From: Shewanella jiangmenensis
GTDB taxonomy: Bacteria; Pseudomonadota; Gammaproteobacteria; Enterobacterales; Shewanellaceae
Assembly (NCBI RefSeq): GCF_018596335.1
Contig: NZ_JAHEPS010000004.1
Span: forward strand, 372,001-436,000
Direction: 5' to 3'
DNA length: 64,000 nt
The notes beneath the pieces are model-generated. The model was not told where the DNA came from. It saw only the letters and a list, made by a program, of their open reading frames with translations, and did no database searches. The position numbers were made by a program, and so were the translations under genes. Numbering within the stretch: position 1 is the stretch's first letter; each line of letters starts with the position of its first letter. Shown piece by piece: positions 61,062-64,000 of the stretch.

Positions 61062-64000
61062 TCAGGCCTGCGCCTCTTCAAACTCGGGCAGCGGCTTGTG
61101 CTTTTCGCCAAGGAAGCTGTAAATCACCGGCAGTACAAACAGGGTGAACACAGTACCTATGGCAAGACCTGCCACAATCACCAGACCAATGTTGAAGCGG
61201 GCCACGGCGCCGGCGCCGGAGGCAAACAGCAGCGGAATAAGACCCGCAATCATGGCCGCGGTGGTCATCAGGATGGGGCGCAAACGGATTTTGGCCGCCA
61301 GGCTGATGGCCTCGATGCGGTTTATACCCCGGTGCAGCTGCTCTTCCTTGGCCACTTCACACATCAGGATACCGTGCTTGGTGATAAGGCCCACCAAAGT
61401 AATCAAACCGACCTGAGTGTAGATGTTCATCGACGATAAGCCGAACACATGGGTCCAGCCCAGCGCGATAAGCGCGCCACAGATGGCGAGCGGCACAGAC
61501 ACCAGGATCACAATCGGATCTTTAAGACTCTCGAACTGACTCGCCAACACCAAAAAGATGATGGCAATGGCCAGCAGGAAGGTGCTGTACAGCGCCGAGC
61601 CTTCGGTCACAAACTGACGTGCTTCGCCAAGGAAGTCGTAGTTGTAGCCCTTGGGCAGCTCGTTATCGCCGATGTTTTTCAGGAAGTTTATCGCATCGCC
61701 AATGGCCACGCCCGGGGTGGCAACGCCGCCCACGGTCAGTGAGTTCATCTGGTTAAAGTGTGGCAGTGAGCGCGGCTGCGCCACCATCTCGATTTCCACC
61801 AGACTGGAGAGCGGAATCGACTTACCGTCAGCGGCCTTAACGTAGTAGTTCGCCAGCGATTCAGGGTTGGCGCGCAGTTTACGCTCCACCTGCGGGATCA
61901 CCTCGTAAGAGCGGCCATCCAGATTGATGCGGTTAACATAGCCGTCGCTCATCATGGTCGATAGCGTCATGCCTATGTCCTGCATGGTCACCCCATAGGT
62001 GCCCGCCAGATCGCGCTTGATATGAATGCGCATGCTGGCAGAGTCGAACTTGAGGTTCATCTCTGAGTAGATGAAGTACGGACTCTTTTGCACTTTTTCG
62101 AGCACCTGGGTACCAATCTGGAACAGGCTCTCGAAGCTGCTGGCGGTGGTGATGACAAACTGGATCGGCAAGCCGCCCGAGGCGCCTGGCAGTTCCGGCA
62201 TCTCGAAGGTAGTCACCGCCATGCCGGGGATCTGTTTGACTTCACCGGCAAAGAACTTCTGCATTTCCTTCTGGCTCTTGTCACGCTCGCTCCAGGGCAC
62301 CAGCGGCGCAATACCAAATGCCTGATTGGCATTGGGAATACCGACGAAAGCCAGTGAGGCGGCCGACTGCGGCTGGGCCTTAATCATGTCGGTGACCAGC
62401 TTCATATTGCTCTGGATGTAATCAAGGTTCGCGGTAGAAGGCGCTGTGCCCATCATCATCACCACGCCCTTGTCTTCCTTGGGGGCAAGCTCGGCGGGGA
62501 TGAATTTAAACAGCAGCGGCAGCGAGGCAAACACGATAACCGCAAAGGCAACCACCACGGCACGCTTTTGCATCACGGCGGCCAGCATACGGGCGTAGCT
62601 GTCGGTCATACGGGTTAAGGTGGCTTCCACCGCATGCTCGAACTTGCTCGGTGCGCTGTGGGCTTTAAGGATTTTCGAGCACATCATAGGCGACAGTGTC
62701 AGCGCCACAATCCCGGAGATAAACACGGCGCCGGCGAGGGTTAAGGCAAACTCTTTAAACAGCGAGCCTGTGATCCCGCCCATCAGCGCAATTGGCGCGT
62801 ACACCGCCGCCAGGGTGATGGTCATGGAAATCACCGGCACCGCAATTTCGCGGGTACCTATGATGGCGGCGCGAAACGGGCTTTCACCGAGCTTGATATG
62901 CCGGTCGACGTTCTCTACCACCACGATGGCATCGTCCACCACCAGACCAATGGCCAGCACCATGGCGAGCAGGGTCATCAGGTTCAAACTGAAGCCGAAG
63001 GTCTGCATGATGATGGCCACACCAATCAGCGACAGCGGAATGGTGACAATCGGAATAAGCACCGCCCGCAGTGAGCCCAAAAACAGGGTGATCACCACAA
63101 TCACGATAATCGCCGCTTCACCAATGGTCTTGATAACCTCATTGATGGATTCATCGATGGCGCGGGATGAATCGTACAGGATACGCGCCTTGATGGAAGG
63201 CGGCAGGCTGCGCTCGATTTCCGGCAGCAGGGCACGGGCATCGGCGGCCACGGTGAGCGGGTTGGCGGTGGGGGTGACGTCCAGGCCAATCACCACGGCC
63301 TCCTGACCATCGGCGAGAGCGCGGTACACATCGTGGCTCTTGTCCAGCGACACTTCGGCGATGTCGCCAAGGCGCACCACCTTGCCGTCACCGCTTTTGA
63401 TAACGAGGCGCTTGAGTTCATCAATGGTGGCCACCTGAGTATCGGCGGTGCCGTTAAACAGGGTGTAAACGCCATTGGCCTGACCTACGGCCGACTGGAA
63501 GTTGTTGGCCTGCAGTACCTGCATGACCTCGGTGGCGCTTAAGTTAAAGGCGCCCATGCGAGCCGGGTCGAGCCATATTCTCATGGCGTACTGAATGCCG
63601 CCGTACAGGTTCACCTTGGCCACGCCATTGATGGTAAAGAGCTGCGGCTTGACCACCCGCTCCAGATAATCAGTCAGCTGACTGGAGTTGATCTGGTCGC
63701 TGGAAAAGGCGATATAGAGCACTGACGTTTGCGAGCCGGTGGACATGGTCACGGTCGGGTCTTCAGACTCTTTGGGCAATTGCGAACGCACCGAGTTCAC
63801 CTTGGCGAGAATATCCGCCAAAGCGCCGTTGGGGTCGGTGTTGAGCTTCATGTAGACGTTGATATTCGACTTACCGAGAAAGCTCTCGGAGGTCATAAAA
63901 TCCACATTGTCGGCCTGGGCCAGCGCCTGTTCCAGTGGCTGGGTAATAAAGCCCTGAATAAGGTTGGCGTCGGCGCCATAGTAGCTGGTGGCCACGTTGA
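61062..64000 (-). CDS. RND-family efflux permease (AcrB-like, HAE-1), 5' end outside window
   Basis: At least 979 residues; the frame is open to the window edge, and the GTG at 63995 is internal (the edge reads into the early porter domain NVATSYYGADANLIQ). Inner-membrane proton/drug antiporter. The TM4 proton-relay aspartates are in GLVVDDAIVVVENVDRHI; porter subdomains and a TM8-12 block (LITLVGLITKHGILMCEVAKEEQ) follow. The usual periplasmic adaptor gene would lie to the right of the window. Substrates unknown. Compared with AcrB the family resembles MexK/OqxB-type pumps only loosely. Confidence 0.92.
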   Translation of the reverse strand, partial: NVATSYYGADANLIQGFITQPLEQALAQADNVDFMTSESFLGKSNINVYMKLNTDPNGALADILAKVNSVRSQLPKESEDPTVTMSTGSQTSVLYIAFSSDQINSSQLTDYLERVVKPQLFTINGVAKVNLYGGIQYAMRIWLDPARMGAFNLSATEVMQVLQANNFQSAVGQANGVYTLFNGTADTQVATIDELKRLVIKSGDGKVVRLGDIAEVSLDKSHDVYRALADGQEAVVIGLDVTPTANPLTVAADARALLPEIERSLPPSIKARILYDSSRAIDESINEVIKTIGEAAIIVIVVITLFLGSLRAVLIPIVTIPLSLIGVAIIMQTFGFSLNLMTLLAMVLAIGLVVDDAIVVVENVDRHIKLGESPFRAAIIGTREIAVPVISMTITLAAVYAPIALMGGITGSLFKEFALTLAGAVFISGIVALTLSPMMCSKILKAHSAPSKFEHAVEATLTRMTDSYARMLAAVMQKRAVVVAFAVIVFASLPLLFKFIPAELAPKEDKGVVMMMGTAPSTANLDYIQSNMKLVTDMIKAQPQSAASLAFVGIPNANQAFGIAPLVPWSERDKSQKEMQKFFAGEVKQIPGMAVTTFEMPELPGASGGLPIQFVITTASSFESLFQIGTQVLEKVQKSPYFIYSEMNLKFDSASMRIHIKRDLAGTYGVTMQDIGMTLSTMMSDGYVNRINLDGRSYEVIPQVERKLRANPESLANYYVKAADGKSIPLSSLVEIEMVAQPRSLPHFNQMNSLTVGGVATPGVAIGDAINFLKNIGDNELPKGYNYDFLGEARQFVTEGSALYSTFLLAIAIIFLVLASQFESLKDPIVILVSVPLAICGALIALGWTHVFGLSSMNIYTQVGLITLVGLITKHGILMCEVAKEEQLHRGINRIEAISLAAKIRLRPILMTTAAMIAGLIPLLFASGAGAVARFNIGLVIVAGLAIGTVFTLFVLPVIYSFLGEKHKPLPEFEEAQA

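Overview
The window reads as chromosomal DNA of a Shewanella-like marine gammaproteobacterium. The reasons are the GC-rich, densely packed genes, the periplasmic split flavocytochrome c, the propionate operon built on AcnD/PrpF instead of PrpD, the ilvY/ilvC and ilvLGMDA arrangement, tandem HX4D acyltransferases, a GlyGly-CTERM protein and several stand-alone periplasmic solute-binding proteins. This assignment is inferred from gene families; no database search was possible. I see no rRNA, tRNA, CRISPR array, prophage or classical insertion sequence. The only mobile-type gene is a REP-associated tyrosine transposase (RAYT) at 11.7-12.7 kb with a run of REP-like hairpins beside it.

Layout. 0-9.3 kb: the 3' part of an NhaC-type antiporter, RidA family protein, Rof, a DUF1223 protein, an alpha/beta hydrolase, a secreted subtilase with a PA-domain insert, a DUF3300 lipoprotein with a repetitive charged tail, and a putative outer-membrane protein. 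9.5-11.4 kb: glutaredoxin and a DUF417 (RclC-like) gene divergent from an AraC regulator that keeps two RclR-type cysteines. 11.7-16.4 kb: RAYT, a PepSY/response-regulator/PhoQ-like-kinase operon, and a GlyGly-CTERM surface protein. 16.6-19 kb: a class III CoA-transferase divergent from ilvE.

19-25 kb: a TetR regulator divergent from an operon for a Tat-exported fumarate-reductase-family flavoprotein, a tetraheme cytochrome c, a porin, a periplasmic cupin with a DMSP-lyase-like metal motif, and (past a terminator) a DcaP-like porin. Next come a 1494-residue sensor diguanylate cyclase/phosphodiesterase and the 2-methylcitrate operon gntR-prpB-prpC-acnD-prpF (29.8-36.9 kb). Read together, these suggest uptake of a small unsaturated acid or its precursor, reduction in the periplasm, and catabolism of a propionate-type product. 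The substrate is a hypothesis.

37-48 kb: a DUF523 protein, two overlapping acyltransferases, YifB/ComM, a periplasmic-binding protein translationally close to a GGDEF protein, two orphan SBP_bac_3-type proteins and a CNNM/CBS membrane protein. 47.8-56.4 kb: branched-chain amino acid biosynthesis, with ilvY divergent from ilvC, then a leader peptide and attenuator followed by intact ilvG-ilvM-ilvD-ilvA. 56.5-64 kb: a class V aminotransferase, a third orphan binding protein preceded by a long inverted repeat, a PAP2 phosphatase, an unrecognised protein, UbiK and the 3' part of an RND efflux pump.

A feature of the non-coding DNA is a set of short degenerate tandem arrays (12-18 bp units, 3-4 copies), mostly between a stop codon and the following terminator or convergent gene (6458, 16461, 45385, 47671, 60938; also 59251).
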